DNA from: Nautilus pompilius
Lineage: Eukaryota; Mollusca; Cephalopoda; Nautilida; Nautilidae
Reading direction: 5' to 3'
DNA length: 64,000 nt
NCBI GenBank assembly: GCA_018389105.1
Contig: JACATO010000989.1
Location: forward strand, 558,001-622,000
Of this stretch, positions 1-11,549 are shown one piece after another. The notes below the pieces were generated by a model. That model saw only the letters and a program-made list of their open reading frames with translations, did no database searches and was not told where the DNA came from. Position numbers and translations under genes: made by a program. The stretch's first letter is position 1. Every line of letters begins with the position of its first letter.

Positions 1-264
1 ATCTTTGGATTTGATCAAGATTCAAAATAAAAACTATGTTGAAACCTTTCTCGTGTAAAAATATTTTAAAAAATATAAATACTTTTTGTATATTTCAGTA
101 GAGACGACGTATATAAACAGTTGTTTACCTTGAAGATCTTCATGTTTTATAGCAATTGTTTTAATTATTGATTATCTCATTTTACTTTTGGTGTTAATTC
201 CTGACATTGTATTTAATTAGTGTTGTTCTATGAAATGGGATACTCTTGTGTGAGCATTTGTAAT

Positions 265-372
265 GCATCTGAGTACCCTGGCATCGAACCTACACTGTAT
301 ATACTACTACGCAGTTTTGCATCTGAGTACCCTGGCATCGAACCTACACTGTATATACTACTACGCAGTTTT
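265..372. repeat. Tandem duplication, 2 x 54 bp
   Basis: Two adjacent identical 54-bp units run 265-318 and 319-372, each beginning gcatctgagtaccctggc and ending cgcagtttt. No difference between the copies is visible, so the duplication is recent or the assembly has doubled it. The unit length is a multiple of three, which is why a short open frame runs through it, but nothing suggests that frame is a gene. Confidence 0.95.
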
Positions 373-439
373 CTTGATATTGAAACAGACTGACAAGCAT
401 AGCTGGGAGAATAACTTTAAAAACATGGCAAAATACACA

Positions 440-1392
440 CAGTAGTGGAAATAATTATGGAAACAGAAGAAAAACTGGGTATATAGTGCAATTAATTTCT
501 GATAGAAATACATCTCATGTATGCAAATGAAATGTTCTGTAGTACAGTGAGGTGTTGATATAGTACACTGTGATTTGTCGTCATGCGAACAGAAAGAACC
601 CCACCTGCAGAAAGACTGTAAAAGTATAGGAAATGATATCATTTTAGTGTGGTGAATACTATGGCTCTTGGAGAGAAAATTTAACATGACAAATAAAAAG
701 AAATCAGCCAAGTTCTCCAAAAGTAATTTTAAGTACCTTAGAGTATGTTTTTGATGTAATTTTTAATGAGCCAGTAGAGACCTTGTGATTTGCCCGGCAT
801 GGGAGTAGAGAATTATAGGTGTAGAGCTGTATATCAGTCAAGTGTGTCATAGATTTGCATATAATTGAAGATCTGCTAACAGATACAGCAGATAAGTTCT
901 CTTTCATCCATCATGCCATTCTCCATGGATGACATTTCATTGGGACGGTATTTTTTTTCCAATATGACAATGGCCCCAAGCATACCACCAATGTGGTGAA
1001 AAGCTACCTGGAATGTAAAGAAGCTAGCAGAACACTCATGCGTTGGCCTGCACAATTTCCTGATATGAACATCACTAAGGCTATTTGATTACATGGCTTC
1101 TGAGAAAGTCAAATGGCAACCAAAGACCTTGGATGAAATGTGGAAAGTGCTACAGGATATTTGGAACAACATTCACAGTCATACATTGATAATCTGTATT
1201 GGAGCATGAAAAAAAGATTTTGTGCTCTATATAAAGCAAAAGACTCACATACCAGATACTAACGCACTGTACAATGTATTCATTTTGTTTTTGTATATTT
1301 TCTAAATAATGTACTGTATATGTGTTATGTCTCTTAGTTGCAATTACTCATTATTTGTGCATATCCTGTTTCCATAATTATTTCCAATATTG
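440..1392 (+). mobile_element. Tc1-like DNA transposon, internally deleted (copy A)
   Basis: The left end reads cagtagtggaaataattatg and the right end, read on the opposite strand, reads caatattggaaataattatg, giving terminal inverted repeats of more than 20 bp. A TA target duplication is clear on the right (1393-1394) and blurred on the left. At 953 bp it is shorter than its relative at 32577-33763. Alignment by eye shows the middle part, including the first catalytic region, is deleted around 850-890. The element is plainly dead. Tc1-like elements move by cut and paste through a DDE transposase. Confidence 0.85.
930..1262 (+). pseudogene. Tc1-like transposase, C-terminal fragment
   Basis: This is the C-terminal half of a Tc1-type transposase inside the element at 440-1392. 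The frame around 955-1075 reads QYDNGPKHTTNVV followed by WPAQFPDMN, which matches the Tc1 pattern of a second catalytic Asp (DN-PKHT) followed by W-P--SPDLNP. The third acidic residue, normally Glu just after PDLNP, is lost. Downstream, after a frame change, SEKVKWQPKTLDEMWKVLQD and the closing ALYKAKDSHTRY resemble the family C terminus. The N-terminal DNA-binding part and the first catalytic Asp are missing. No function is expected. Confidence 0.8.
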
Positions 1393-1394
1393 TA

Positions 1395-3320
1395 TATTAC
1401 TAAATTTTCTAGTACTTTGTTTTCTTAAATAATGTTCTATTTTCTTTTCAATTTTAATAAACATAAGAAGATGCAATGGGTCCTTTAGCAGTTCTCTGTT
1501 TGAAAGAATGTCCCGAAGTAACACTGATGCCCACACAGCTTTGACATTATATCACTACTCTTTATAACTTGGTTTGAATAGTAAAATTACTAATAATACC
1601 TTACTGAATACTAGTAATAAATCATTAAATATTTCTATATCATTACTTCAGAGAATATCATCTTGTGTTTTGAAATTGCAGTGAAACATTGAGTGCTCGT
1701 TCACTGGAAGCTGCTCTGAAACTTAGGCAAACTTTGGCTTCAGGGTAGCTTCTGCAAGATGGAATCCAGACACGGTAGAATTTTTTTGTCTTTATTAGCA
1801 GAAACTTGATATTTCATGCAGTAACAAGTGGTGACATCAGAACCCCTAGTGCTACAATATGCATAGTTGGTGTATGGCGTAACCCATACAGTTTTGAAAA
1901 GTATTGAAAATTAATTTAAATCATTAGATTTTCTGTAAAATTAATGTCATGAAAAGTTTATTAATGTTTTTGGTCACAAAGGAAATCAAATGTTCATTAA
2001 CAAAGTTTGACATCTATTTTAATTTGAATATTGAAATAAGGATCTCAAGCCTTTTTTTTTTTTTTGTTTTCAATTGCTTTTGGAGAAATTGTGAACATAT
2101 TCCAACTGATAAAAGGTGCGGCTTTGCATAGTGAATTTTTATTGGAAATTGCTTCAGAAAAGGAATATATGGAGTGACACTTCTTGAAGGAATGTGACTC
2201 CATTTCCTTTAGAATTGCTGTACTCAGATTACAAGCTGTGTCATATCACGCTGTTTATTTATTAGTATATTTATAAAAAAGAATGGCTTCAAAAGAAAAA
2301 TATGATGGCAAAATCAAACATATGACAGGAAAACTGCTAATAGTACTGAGACTTAAAACAACAAATGGTGTAGCCTATGGCCATCTGAAGCATCACTTGG
2401 AAATTTAGGAGTCAAGCAGTTCTTCAACAGAAAATTATCATTTTAGTGCAACTGCCACCCGTTTGGTTTTTTTTTTTTTTGGCCACGAGGAAGAAAAATT
2501 ACAGATGTAAAATCTAAAACTGATAGTTTTTTTTTTTTAGACAGACAAAAAATTTTTTTAAACCTGATTTTAAAAAAAAAAATTTACAAAAGAAGAAAAA
2601 AGAATGGTCTTAATGTAGCCATATAGTCATTGACATTATTTCTGAATGTGGTACATTAAAGCAGGAGTTTGTAATTGGAAACAAAATGTAATGATAATTA
2701 ATGAAACATTCTTGCAACTTGAAGCTTCTAAAGTATTTTGTATTTTGGCCAATGATATTTTAGTTCTTAATCTTTCAGTGTTTAAGGCATTGCATTATGG
2801 GAAGATTTTCTTATTTATCGCTGAATAGAAACTTATTTCCCATCTACTGCACTTATGCATTAACTTAAAAAAACATCTAATGCATATGATTTGTTAATAC
2901 TTTAATTTATGTGTACTTACAGGAATACAAGAAATCTAAAAGGATTAAATTGTCTAACTCTAATTATATGATTTTAAATATATTTCACATTTTTTTTCTT
3001 TTTTTAGTCCTTGCGATAGCTAAAACAATCATGGTTGGTGAAATAGCTGAGGGGTGGGAGGAAGTAAAGTTCATCATTTTGATTTTTAAGCAGATTTACT
3101 ATAACACTATTAACCACTACTATTGTAAATTAATTTCTTTACAGTTACATTGCTATTTTATTTTCTGATATTAAAACATACTTTAGCCAGTATATGTTTC
3201 TGGCCTTTAGTATTTCTCTTTTGTTAGAGTCTTTTAGCAGCACCAGAGGTAGTGCATAAGACAGAAGCCTTTTCCATTTCCATAACCAGTTGCCATATAT
3301 GCAAGTCTTGACAATCACTC
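1395..3320. other. Unassigned AT-rich sequence
   Basis: I see only AT-rich sequence with T runs (near 2050, 2468, 2530) and A runs. Short open frames at 1949-2131, 2646-2828 and 2911-3168 have no recognisable domain and have the composition of random AT-rich DNA. No transposon ends or exon signals stood out. Confidence 0.6.
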
Positions 3321-3324
3321 AACT

Positions 3325-3580
3325 TTTCCCACAGTAACCAGGCAAGGGACCAGCTATTACACTGAGGTGAAGCAGAACATTTATACTAGAATTCTTTATT
3401 TTTAAATGTGAGCTGAAACTGGAATGCATGGAAGAAACTCATTTGGCCAGTTAGGGGAAAAGAGCGAGAAAACATACTAAGGAGATATGCCATACTGAGC
3501 CATTCCTTGTGGGAATAGAATTTGGGTCCTCAACCTTAGCAGTCCATTGGACTAATCACTGGACTACCATGCCACCCATT
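3325..3580 (-). mobile_element. tRNA-derived SINE
   Basis: Read on the minus strand from 3580, the head contains an A-box-like stretch (tggtagtccagtgattag) and a degenerate B box (aaattctattcc) at about tRNA spacing. The body and tail that follow resemble other copies in the window, including a conserved stretch around aataaagaattctagta near 3390-3400. The copy is old and its tail end is uncertain. SINEs of this kind are transcribed by RNA polymerase III and copied by a LINE enzyme. Confidence 0.6.
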
Positions 3581-4394
3581 TCTAACTAGATAGTTCAAAG
3601 AATTTGTGACTATCTGCATACTCAAAACACTGAATATTCTATTTTGAAAATTTCTATCAGATCTCCGCCTCGTCTAATATCCAAGCAAAGTTAAATCCTT
3701 TCTTAAATATGGACTCCAATACTTGTGTAGCTGTTTAATGAATGCTGATAAATCTGAGAAATGGAAACACTAGTATTTCAGTGAACAGCTATAATGTGAC
3801 TAACATCCTTTTACATTTAGTATATTTCTAAATGAATAACACTCCTTTTCATGATGTGTGGGAAAGTTTCCATTTATCGCCTGTACCCATGATACTGAAA
3901 GCTGGCATTTCATAGTCAGATTGCTGTAGAAATGACATCAATTCTTATTGACGATGTTCAGCTGCTGAGTGGAATCAATTTGCTTTGATGACATTCCTAA
4001 AGTGATGTGACAGTATAATGAAAGCTCTCCAATATATGGTCTCTCTCTGGGCTTGCTAAAAAACTCTAATTAACCGTGTGGTAACTTCTGTGTTGTATCT
4101 TAACACTAGGTTATAGCTATAAGATAATCCAGAAAATTGTGTTATTGGATCTTGGGTGAAAGGTCTGATTCCTTCTTTTACTCCATAAATTTATATGCTG
4201 GTACACACCTGTTTGATGATATTTAGCCTATATGGATGTAAATACAGAACTCCTACCTAGCATCTGAAATAAGTGTGAGCTATTATTCAATATTATTATT
4301 ATTCTAGTCAATCTTTTGAGGCTTAAGAGTATCTGAAAGTCTTCAGATAGTTTGGGTTAGTTGTGGGGGTATTAGATTTGGTGACTGAGCACAT

Positions 4395-4582
4395 AGTTTA
4401 TCTATGTATGGTTGTGGACTTTTGACTTGAGGTCAAGGATCAAGCCAGTCAAGAGTTCTCACAGAACTCTATTAGACCTCTTCATTTTTAGATGTGGTAG
4501 GGAACTTGAAAAGAAACTTTGTCAGGAAAGTTTGAGCTTAATCCCTCAACCATGGTTGTCCAAATAGATGAACTGGCTGGCT
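4395..4582 (-). mobile_element. tRNA-derived SINE
   Basis: On the minus strand the head begins near 4582 with tagccagccagttcatc (A-box-like) and gggattaagctc (weak B box). The tail carries the family signature aaaatgaagaggtctaatag, then cttgactggcttgatccttg. The same tail in the same order appears in the copies at 40445-40745, 7830-8010 and 58790-59058, which supports a common family. Confidence 0.65.
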
Positions 4583-4934
4583 ACGCATACATTGTTTGGA
4601 AGCATTAGTTTTATCCACTACTTTGATTGCTTTATTTGATGACATAATAATAAACAAAGCTGTTCAGAAACCCACCCACCCACCATGTGTACTTCAATTT
4701 AGAGCAAGCACCTACTGGAAACATAAAACTTTAAAATCGACAATAAATTACCTGATGTAAGAACTTTTAACAGCAAAATGATTTCAATCAAAACTACTAA
4801 TTCTTATTGCCTCATGTTGATAAAATGACTGTGATTCAAATATTGAATAGCAAAAGCTTCAAACACAGTTCCACCTGTAGGGAAGTGAGGGGGGGGGATA
4901 ATTGATGAAAATGCTGATGTAATGCTACAGATTT

Positions 4935-4949
4935 TCGCTAGATGGCAGT
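4935..4949 (+). promoter_or_regulatory. CTCF-like motif
   Basis: The 15-mer tcgctagatggcagt matches the animal CTCF core consensus CCASYAGRKGGCRSY at 13 of 15 positions by my count. A weaker match, ccactagcggtcg, lies about 270 bp away at 5207-5219. Motif matches alone do not show binding, and chance occurrence in 64 kb is possible. Confidence 0.3.
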
Positions 4950-5690
4950 CCTAACATCTTCAGTTTTCTTTTTAAATCATCTACAAATAACTATGTAACC
5001 ACTATCATTTTTTAATGAAGTTTTTTATAGCAGCTTATCATATGGCTCTATAGTAAGTTAGTTATTCTAAAATTGTGTCCACTTCTAACAACAAGTCTCA
5101 AGTTTGCCTTTGACAAAAAAATATCCCAAATTAAACTTAATTAAAAATGGACACTTTCAGGAAGTTTTCTTTTCCTGTGCATGTACTTTCCTGGGTTTTG
5201 CAATTGCCACTAGCGGTCGGGTGGTCATGACTGGCGTGGTGGGTTGTGCTTGCTTGTCGTGTGTTGGTGTCAAAGCAAGCTGGGTGGTTTCGCATGCTTC
5301 TGTATCAATCTGTTCTGGTGTCATTAGAAGAGTTTTAATGGGTTTCTCCTCTTACCGAACTTGGCAGCATTCGGCCCACTTATCCTCAAGTGTGAAACAT
5401 CAACCAGGATTCTGCTTGCTCTCTGTGCACTGTCAAAGTATTTTCCCTTTAGTTAGTTGTGTGCGCCTGATTGCATAAAAAGAACTAAAGCATCTTTAAG
5501 TCTTCCCTGGCCATAGCATCAACTGATGCCATATAGTGTCTCACCATGCTAACATATCACACCGATAAAGGCTTTTAAAGCATCAGCTTATTTTTATTTT
5601 ACTTAGACCACACTTTGTAAAGCTTTCTGTATCAGCGTGACCTGTTTGATAAATATTCATCAGTTTATTCATACTTTATATTTAATTTTA
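4950..5690. other. Unassigned sequence with an unrecognised 124-codon open frame
   Basis: The stretch 5160-5470 is richer in G and C than its surroundings and carries an open frame at 5104-5478 (plus). The predicted product is Ser-, Val- and Cys-rich, has no recognisable domain, and lacks a supporting promoter or splice context. I treat it as chance. The rest is AT-rich and featureless. Confidence 0.4.
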
Positions 5691-6976
5691 TCAGGTCGTT
5701 ACAAAAGTTTTGTTGGTTTTTTACCGTAACAATGAGACTTCATATTGTTACTGAACGTGAAGCTTATTAACCAAAGTAAGTTCCATTACAATAAATAAAC
5801 TTCTGCCAACGAGTTACAACCGCATTTATGCCATTTTGAAAAAAATCTGGATTTCTGGAGTTGATATACTGTTGGAAGGCAGTTTCAATGGCTGCTTGGT
5901 TTGAGAAGGATTCCATGCGGAAGAAGCTGTCAAGGTGTTTGAAAAAGTGGTAGTCTGTGGGAGAAAGGTCTGGTGAATAGGCTGGGTGAGGGAGAACTTC
6001 ATACCACAATGTGTTCAGTTTCTGAAGAGTCACTTTTGCAACATGAGGATGAACATTGTCATGGAACAGGGTCGGGCTTCTTCGATTACTCAATGCCGGC
6101 TGTCGTTGGGAGAGTTTCTGATGAACAACGTTTAATTCATGATAGTACCTTTCATTTGTGATGGTTTTACCAGGTTGCAAGAAGTTGTAGTGGATGACAC
6201 CAGTTGAGTCCACCAGACAGTGACCATGACCTTTGGATGGAAGCTGGATTTTGGATTGTGGTTAGGTGCCTTGTCTCTGTTGAGCCACTGTGCTGTTCTT
6301 TTATGATTGTTGTATAGAATCCATTTTTCATCACAAGTAATGATTCAATCAAGAAATGTTTTTTTTTTTTGTTTCTTATGACAAGCGAAGAGCAGACCTC
6401 TCCAATCAACAATTTTGTTGTTCATTCAACTCATGAGGCACCCACTTGTCAAGCCTTTTCACCTGGCTGATTGTGTCATGATACTGGGAAACAGTTGCAG
6501 TTCTTATGTGAAGCTCTCCAGTAATTTTTCGCACTGTTTCTCTTGGATTTGCTTCAACTGAGGCTTTCAGATGGTTGTCATCACAGCTGGAAGGACGTTC
6601 ATTACATTCCTTATCTTCGAGGCTCACATCTCCTGATCGAAACTTTGCAAACTGTCGTCATACTGTGTGCTCATTCGCTGTGTCCTCTCCCTATGCTTGC
6701 TTAACGTTACGAGTTGTCTCGCTCACTTTGTGGCATGGTTTGAACTCGTGAAGCAAAATGGCATGAAAAATGTTTCTATCCATGCTTCACTCAGAACCCT
6801 GAAAAACAAACATCCATTTTATGATTCTTAAAAAGATAGGTTTTGCATAATGTATGTCAATGTACACAATATGAAATGCTATATAATGTATCTACATATA
6901 CCATCACAAGCATACAAAAAATGAACCCCCAAATTAACACAATATAAAAACCCACAAAACTTTTGCAACAACCTAA
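5691..6976 (-). mobile_element. mariner transposon, cecropia-type, nearly full length
   Basis: The two ends form inverted repeats: the left reads tcaggtcgttacaaaagttt and the right, on the other strand, ttaggttgttgcaaaagttt. Both are flanked by TA (5689-5690 and 6977-6978), the mariner target. The length of 1286 bp is what an intact mariner has. The ends and the encoded protein resemble the cecropia subfamily that includes human Hsmar1. It contains one transposase frame on the minus strand, broken by stops and shifts, so it cannot move on its own. Confidence 0.93.
5767..6783 (-). pseudogene. mariner transposase, broken
   Basis: The frame starts at the ATG at 6783-6781 and ends at a TAA at 5767, a length of about 339 codons, normal for mariner. 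In order, the N terminus resembles the mariner helix-turn-helix region, then RLDKWVPHELNEQQ near 6430, the first catalytic Asp in CDEKW near 6325, the second in FHDNVHPHVAK near 6060, and the third in SPTDYHFF near 5955. The second and third Asp are 34 residues apart, the mariner DD34D spacing. Damage consists of in-frame stops near 6695 and 6660 and frameshifts around 6410-6360 and near 6200-6215. All three catalytic codons survive. It is a dead gene of moderate age. Confidence 0.92.
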
Positions 6977-6978
6977 TA

Positions 6979-7829
6979 AAAGAAAAAAGAGGTCCTTCTC
7001 CAATTTTTAATGGGAAATAGTTCTTACTTAGCCATTTTATTGGTCCAAGACTTACCGAAGGATGAGGTTAAAATTACTTCACCCTGAACTTTGCCCATTG
7101 ATCAGCAAAACACCTTTCTGATGAGTGATGCTGCATGCTTAAAAGCTTCCTAAACAATCTTATTTTTAAAAGAATAACAGCCATGTTGTTGAGCTATGGT
7201 TGAGTAGTCTAACTGGAAACCCTGGGCTTAATCTTAGGTGATGATGCAGGATTGACTATCCAGAAACATCAAAGGCTTTTATTGATAGGACAAGTAAAAA
7301 AAAGTAAGATGGCTTCACTCTGTTCATATGGAAACTCGCAAAGATTTTGTGTAAAAATCAATCAATGTGAAAAGGTAGGCCTAATGGGACATAAAGAATG
7401 GGCTGGAGCCATGTCAGAAATGCTTCAGTGCCCATTAGTTTTGAAAATGTTCCTTTCTGTTGGAAAGGAAAAAAAATGTTTTCTTTTGTTTTCAGAATGT
7501 CAAAAAGAGAGTAAATTAGAAAAAAAAAATGTTTCCTTATAGTAGTAGTAGGTGACTGCATGACATGGTAACATCTGAAGGTGAATAAAGTGTTCCCAAA
7601 AATTTATGTAGTGTACACAGTCTCTCATCTTGATATGGAGAATAATGTAGTTTATACAGATATAAAAACAACTTTAAAAAACTTCATTGGTGCATATCTA
7701 TGTATATAATTACTCTTATAACATACACATATTAGTATTAATCTTGGGTAATTTTAACATGGTACTTCATACTGTCTAGCTTTATTGGACAGCATGGAGG
7801 ATAGTGAATACTTGATTGTTATGACCAGC
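6979..7829. other. Unassigned AT-rich sequence
   Basis: No family was recognised. The open frames at 7252-7542 (plus) and 7358-7561 (minus) overlap on opposite strands and show no domain. A weak tRNA-like string near 7188-7235 is too degraded to call. Confidence 0.5.
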
Positions 7830-8010
7830 TTGTTTGGCGTCTACCTTTCTCATCAGCCAACTGTGTGGGTTTCCTCTTGGTGGTTTTCTTTCTTTGCTCA
7901 TCTGAAAAATGAAGAGTTCTAGTAGGAATATTCTAAGTACAAGTTAGAGGTCCTGCAGGTAACTCTTGATTAGCTGGAACCTTGTCTGCTGCTCAAGAGC
8001 CTTCCAACAG
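7830..8010 (+). mobile_element. SINE body and tail, head degraded
   Basis: The stretch catctgaaaaatgaagagtt, then gttctagtaggaatattc, gtaactcttgattagctgg and gctgctcaagagcc repeats, in the same order, the tail of the SINE at 40445-40745 and, on the opposite strand, that at 58790-59058. The tRNA-like head is not recognisable upstream, so this copy is truncated or heavily mutated there. Confidence 0.6.
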
Positions 8011-8559
8011 CTTCCTGATTTGACTTGTCCTCAAAGCAAGCCACCTTTAATTACTACTGCATAAATTATATCATCTGAATCTAATGGCCATTTTAGCTTT
8101 TTAGGGGATTGCAATTTACTCTCTTCTGGGAGTGCCAAAGTTTCATGGTCTGCAAGTCAGTTGCATTTCATTTTGCTTTGGACTCACCTTTTTTATTAAT
8201 CGCTACACACACTATAATATCTTTTGGTGCTAGAATCTTTGACAGTTTGTGAAGTTCACAGGTGACATGGTTGCATCACCTGAAATAAATCATTTTGTTT
8301 ATTTTTTTGGTGCTTAAATGTAATTCTCTCCCATGACTTATGCAATGTTTAAGCATTTCCTCTGTTTCTGATTGATCATTTATAATTTTGGTTTGTTTTA
8401 TTTGTCTATAGTTGAATTTGCATGGTATGTGTCTTAGATTAATTCTGGTATGCTGTTTTCAAATCTGAAATCAGAATTAACCCAATACGTGAGGATTTTT
8501 AGTTACAGAAATAAATGTAAATCTAATGTTATGTATTTTGAGTGTTCATTTTAGTACTG

Positions 8560-9301
8560 TATACACACAGCAGGCTACGCAGGAAGACCACATGGTTGCC
8601 TGCTTACATGTACACACATGTGCTTCTTGTGCTTGTGGAATAGCTGTTACGATGCAGATCACTATAAGATCAAAGTATGGCCATCGAGAACAGACCATAC
8701 TTCAGGAAAATTCAATACACATGCCACTGGTACGTCAACAAAGAATACTTCTTCCATCACTGCATATAAAGCTGGGCCTAATGAACTGCTTTGTAAAGGC
8801 AATAAGTGCTGAAGGTGCATGATTTCTTTATCTGAAAGAAAAATTTGGAGCGATTTTAACTGATGCCGAGTTGAAGGCTGGAATATTTGTCTGACCACAA
8901 ATTTGTGATTTATTTTCCGATCCAGTCTTGTAGCTGAGGCTTAACCCACTGGAGCTGGCTGCATGGGAAGCTCTCAAACTGGTAGTCTACAATTTCCTTG
9001 GGAACCACAAAGCAGACGACTATGCCAAATTGGTTCAAGACAAGATAAAAGCCTTTGAAGAAATTGGTTGCCGTATGTCGATGAAGTTGCATTTTCTTCA
9101 TTTCACTTGGATTTCTTCCCAGCCAACCTTGGTGCTGTGAGCGACAAGCCTGGTGAGAGGTTCCACCAATACATAAAGGCAATGGAGACCCGCTATCAGG
9201 GGATATTCAACTCCATTTTGATGGAGGACTGTTGTTGGTTTCTCCAGAGACAAACCACTGCTATTCACAAGTGTAAAATCAACTACTTAAAGCATTTCTA
9301 A
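8560..9301 (+). pseudogene. Relic of an uncharacterised invertebrate gene family
   Basis: Pieces of one protein are spread over frames in the correct order: CFLCLWNS near 8620, LPSLHIKLGLM near 8752, LKAGIFV near 8870, NPLELAAWEALKLVVYNFLG near 8945-9000, CRMSMKLHFLH near 9070-9100, and then in another frame HLDFFPANLGAVSDKPGERF and METRYQG up to a stop at 9299-9301. I recall this set of blocks from hypothetical proteins that occur in many copies in arthropods and other invertebrates. Their function is unknown to me; the multicopy pattern suggests linkage to a mobile element, but that is inference. At least two internal stops and a frameshift near 9100 show the copy is dead. The N-terminal half is missing or unrecognisable. 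Confidence 0.75.
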
Positions 9302-11029
9302 ATAGATAATGTATACTAACAATGTGTTTGTTGTTCAGTGTGTATGAGCTTATGGATAACAGTTACCGTATAATATACAATGTGTTTATATTGTGAAATG
9401 AATTTATTTTATGCAATTTTTACGATGTGCTTGATTTATTAATAAACAAGGACTGAAAATAAAATTTTCTGTAACTACAAATCCTGTCGTGCTGGGTCAG
9501 TTCTGACTTCAGATTTGGAATCAGCATGCTTGATCTGATAGAGGACACCTACATACTCGTATACCTCAGTAGCAGACAAAATGTAATTTTTTGTTGTTCA
9601 TTGTTATTCTTATGACCACCTAGTGCTTTGTGCACTTAATGATGTTCCATCACAATTTTAGACAAAGCCTATGTAAATATATATTTGTTAATTTGTAAGA
9701 TTTTTTAGATTATTAATAGGAAAGAAACTATGCTCAAAGTTTATTTATATCACTTAAAAGTTTGAAAATGAATATTGACTTAATTAAGGAATATTTCATA
9801 AAAATTTCATATTAAGGTAATTTTCAACAGAATATGTACATTTTCAGAGGATTAACTTTTGCTTAATTTTTTTTTCACTTGATTAAAAATTAATTGCTGA
9901 TTTATTAAAATTAATTTCTCTTTTGTTGCTTTTACAATTTCCCCTTCATGGCTGAATGTCTGCAAACATTTTTCTTTACAAATAAAATGCTTAAAATTTT
10001 ATTCCGATAAATCCAGAATGATACTGACAAATTATTGAATACCTGTGCATTTACCAAGAACTTCCATCTGTGATGAGAATTACTAATGCAAAGTGCCATT
10101 CTTGAATTATCTTTCTCTGTCCTGTTTTTTGTAATTGTATTTCTTTCCTTTAGCACCTAACCAAGCAATCTGTAGAATTTAATTTTAATAGCCATAAATT
10201 CTTTATAAAGTATCTGGAGTTGAATTATTTAGTTAACAATGAAACAAAAAAAAAATGTCATTAGTGAAGAAACAGGAAAAAATTTGACATAAAAACATTT
10301 ATTAACAGAGTATATTTTTCATTTTGTAACATTTTTATAAATCTAATTCAGGGTACTTTAGAGACATGGAAATTATTTAAATCGAAGTTTGTGCTTTTAA
10401 ACATTTACGACAAATAACTTTAATTACATAGTGCAAGATACCCCCTTTTTTAAAATTTTATTAAGTATTATGTTATCAGCTAAACACACAATAAGTTATT
10501 TAACATTGGTCTGTGGAACCTTTGTGCTATGAGAATATGAGATTTATTTGCTATAAATAAACCAAATAATAAATGTATACAATGATGCATATAATGTTTT
10601 TTTCTTTGTAAACAAAATAAAATAAATTAAAGTTTTTTTAATTATTGTTTTAATTTCTTGTTATATTATATGCTGAAAAATAAAAGTTAAGGGATTCATG
10701 CCATCTAAATAAAGGCAGATGATGTACTGGTTTTGGTAACTAAACATAGGACTTGTGAAAATGCATAAATCAGGTAGCAGTTTTAAAATGAAACATCTAA
10801 TTCTGAAAAATGTTGTGCAAACTGTTAATGATGTCCATGAATGCAAAAATACACACAAGTAGATGAATATAGAACTGGGGACAATTGTATACAGGGTATC
10901 ATTGTTTAGTCTTGTTATATCAGAGTTTAATAGATCTAGTAATAATAAAAATATATTTAAAATTTGTTTTAGCAAGTAGAGTAACCATAAGAATTCACAC
11001 AATAAATCTCAGATTTCTACATATTTTCC
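9302..11029. other. Unassigned AT-rich sequence
   Basis: Long AT-rich stretch with T and A runs. The minus-strand open frame at 10661-11002 (113 codons) is rich in Leu, Ile and Phe, as expected of random AT-rich DNA, and matches nothing I know. Confidence 0.5.
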
Positions 11030-11410
11030 ATACTTAACTATATAATATAAAGCCTTTTTGTCAAATGCTATGAAAACATCCACCAGTTCATGAGGTATAG
11101 CACCTATCTCATGTTGTTTTACAAATTGAGAGGCTCATTTGAATACACATTTGATTTTAATTTTTCCCAAGGGAAAGTCCATAGGTGTCTGGCCCAATGA
11201 TCAGGGAGCCCATGCAATGGTGGTCAGTGCAGCTAGTAAACTTTAATGGCCTAATTGGGTGGAGTTTTGTCCTGCTGGAAGATCATGTTATTCACTGGGT
11301 CATAATCTAGAGATGGAATGAAGAAACTTCAGTGTCATCAGGTGTTATAGTATTCTTCTTGAAAAGGAATGATGCATGCATAAATTTTCTCTAATAAGAA
11401 CACACCGGTC
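11030..11410 (-). pseudogene. Tc1/mariner-type transposase fragment
   Basis: On the minus strand, MIFQQDKTPPN near 11260-11300 matches the second catalytic Asp block (FQQDGAPPH) of a Tc1/mariner-type transposase. In a shifted frame, TPMDFPLGKIKIKCVF near 11150-11200 fits the third acidic block of the kind TP-DFFLWG-IK--VY. The remainder down to 11030 (IPHELVDVFIAFDK) fits the C terminus of that group. The order and spacing support one decayed gene, with several stops and shifts. I could not find inverted repeats. It belongs to a different group from the other Tc1-like elements here. Confidence 0.6.
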
Positions 11411-11549
11411 ATTAACTAAGGGAGACTCACTCTCTCATGTAGATTTTGTGAAGAAAATTATAAATATTTTATTTGGTAAAATACAAACTAGAAACTAAAT
11501 GAATCGATTTTTATTACCATATTGTGCATCATGTTGGAAAGTTAGACTA

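Noticed and set aside
361-720. 119-codon minus-strand frame
   Set aside because: It runs antisense through the Tc1-like element and has no similarity to transposase or other protein.
5104-5478. 124-codon open frame
   Set aside because: No domain or context; composition of Ser, Val and Cys follows the local TG-rich text.
7188-7235. tRNA-like string (SINE head)
   Set aside because: The B box is too far from consensus and no SINE body follows.
10661-11002. 113-codon minus-strand frame next to a transposase relic
   Set aside because: Leu/Ile/Phe-rich chance frame; it shares no motif with the relic at 11030-11410.
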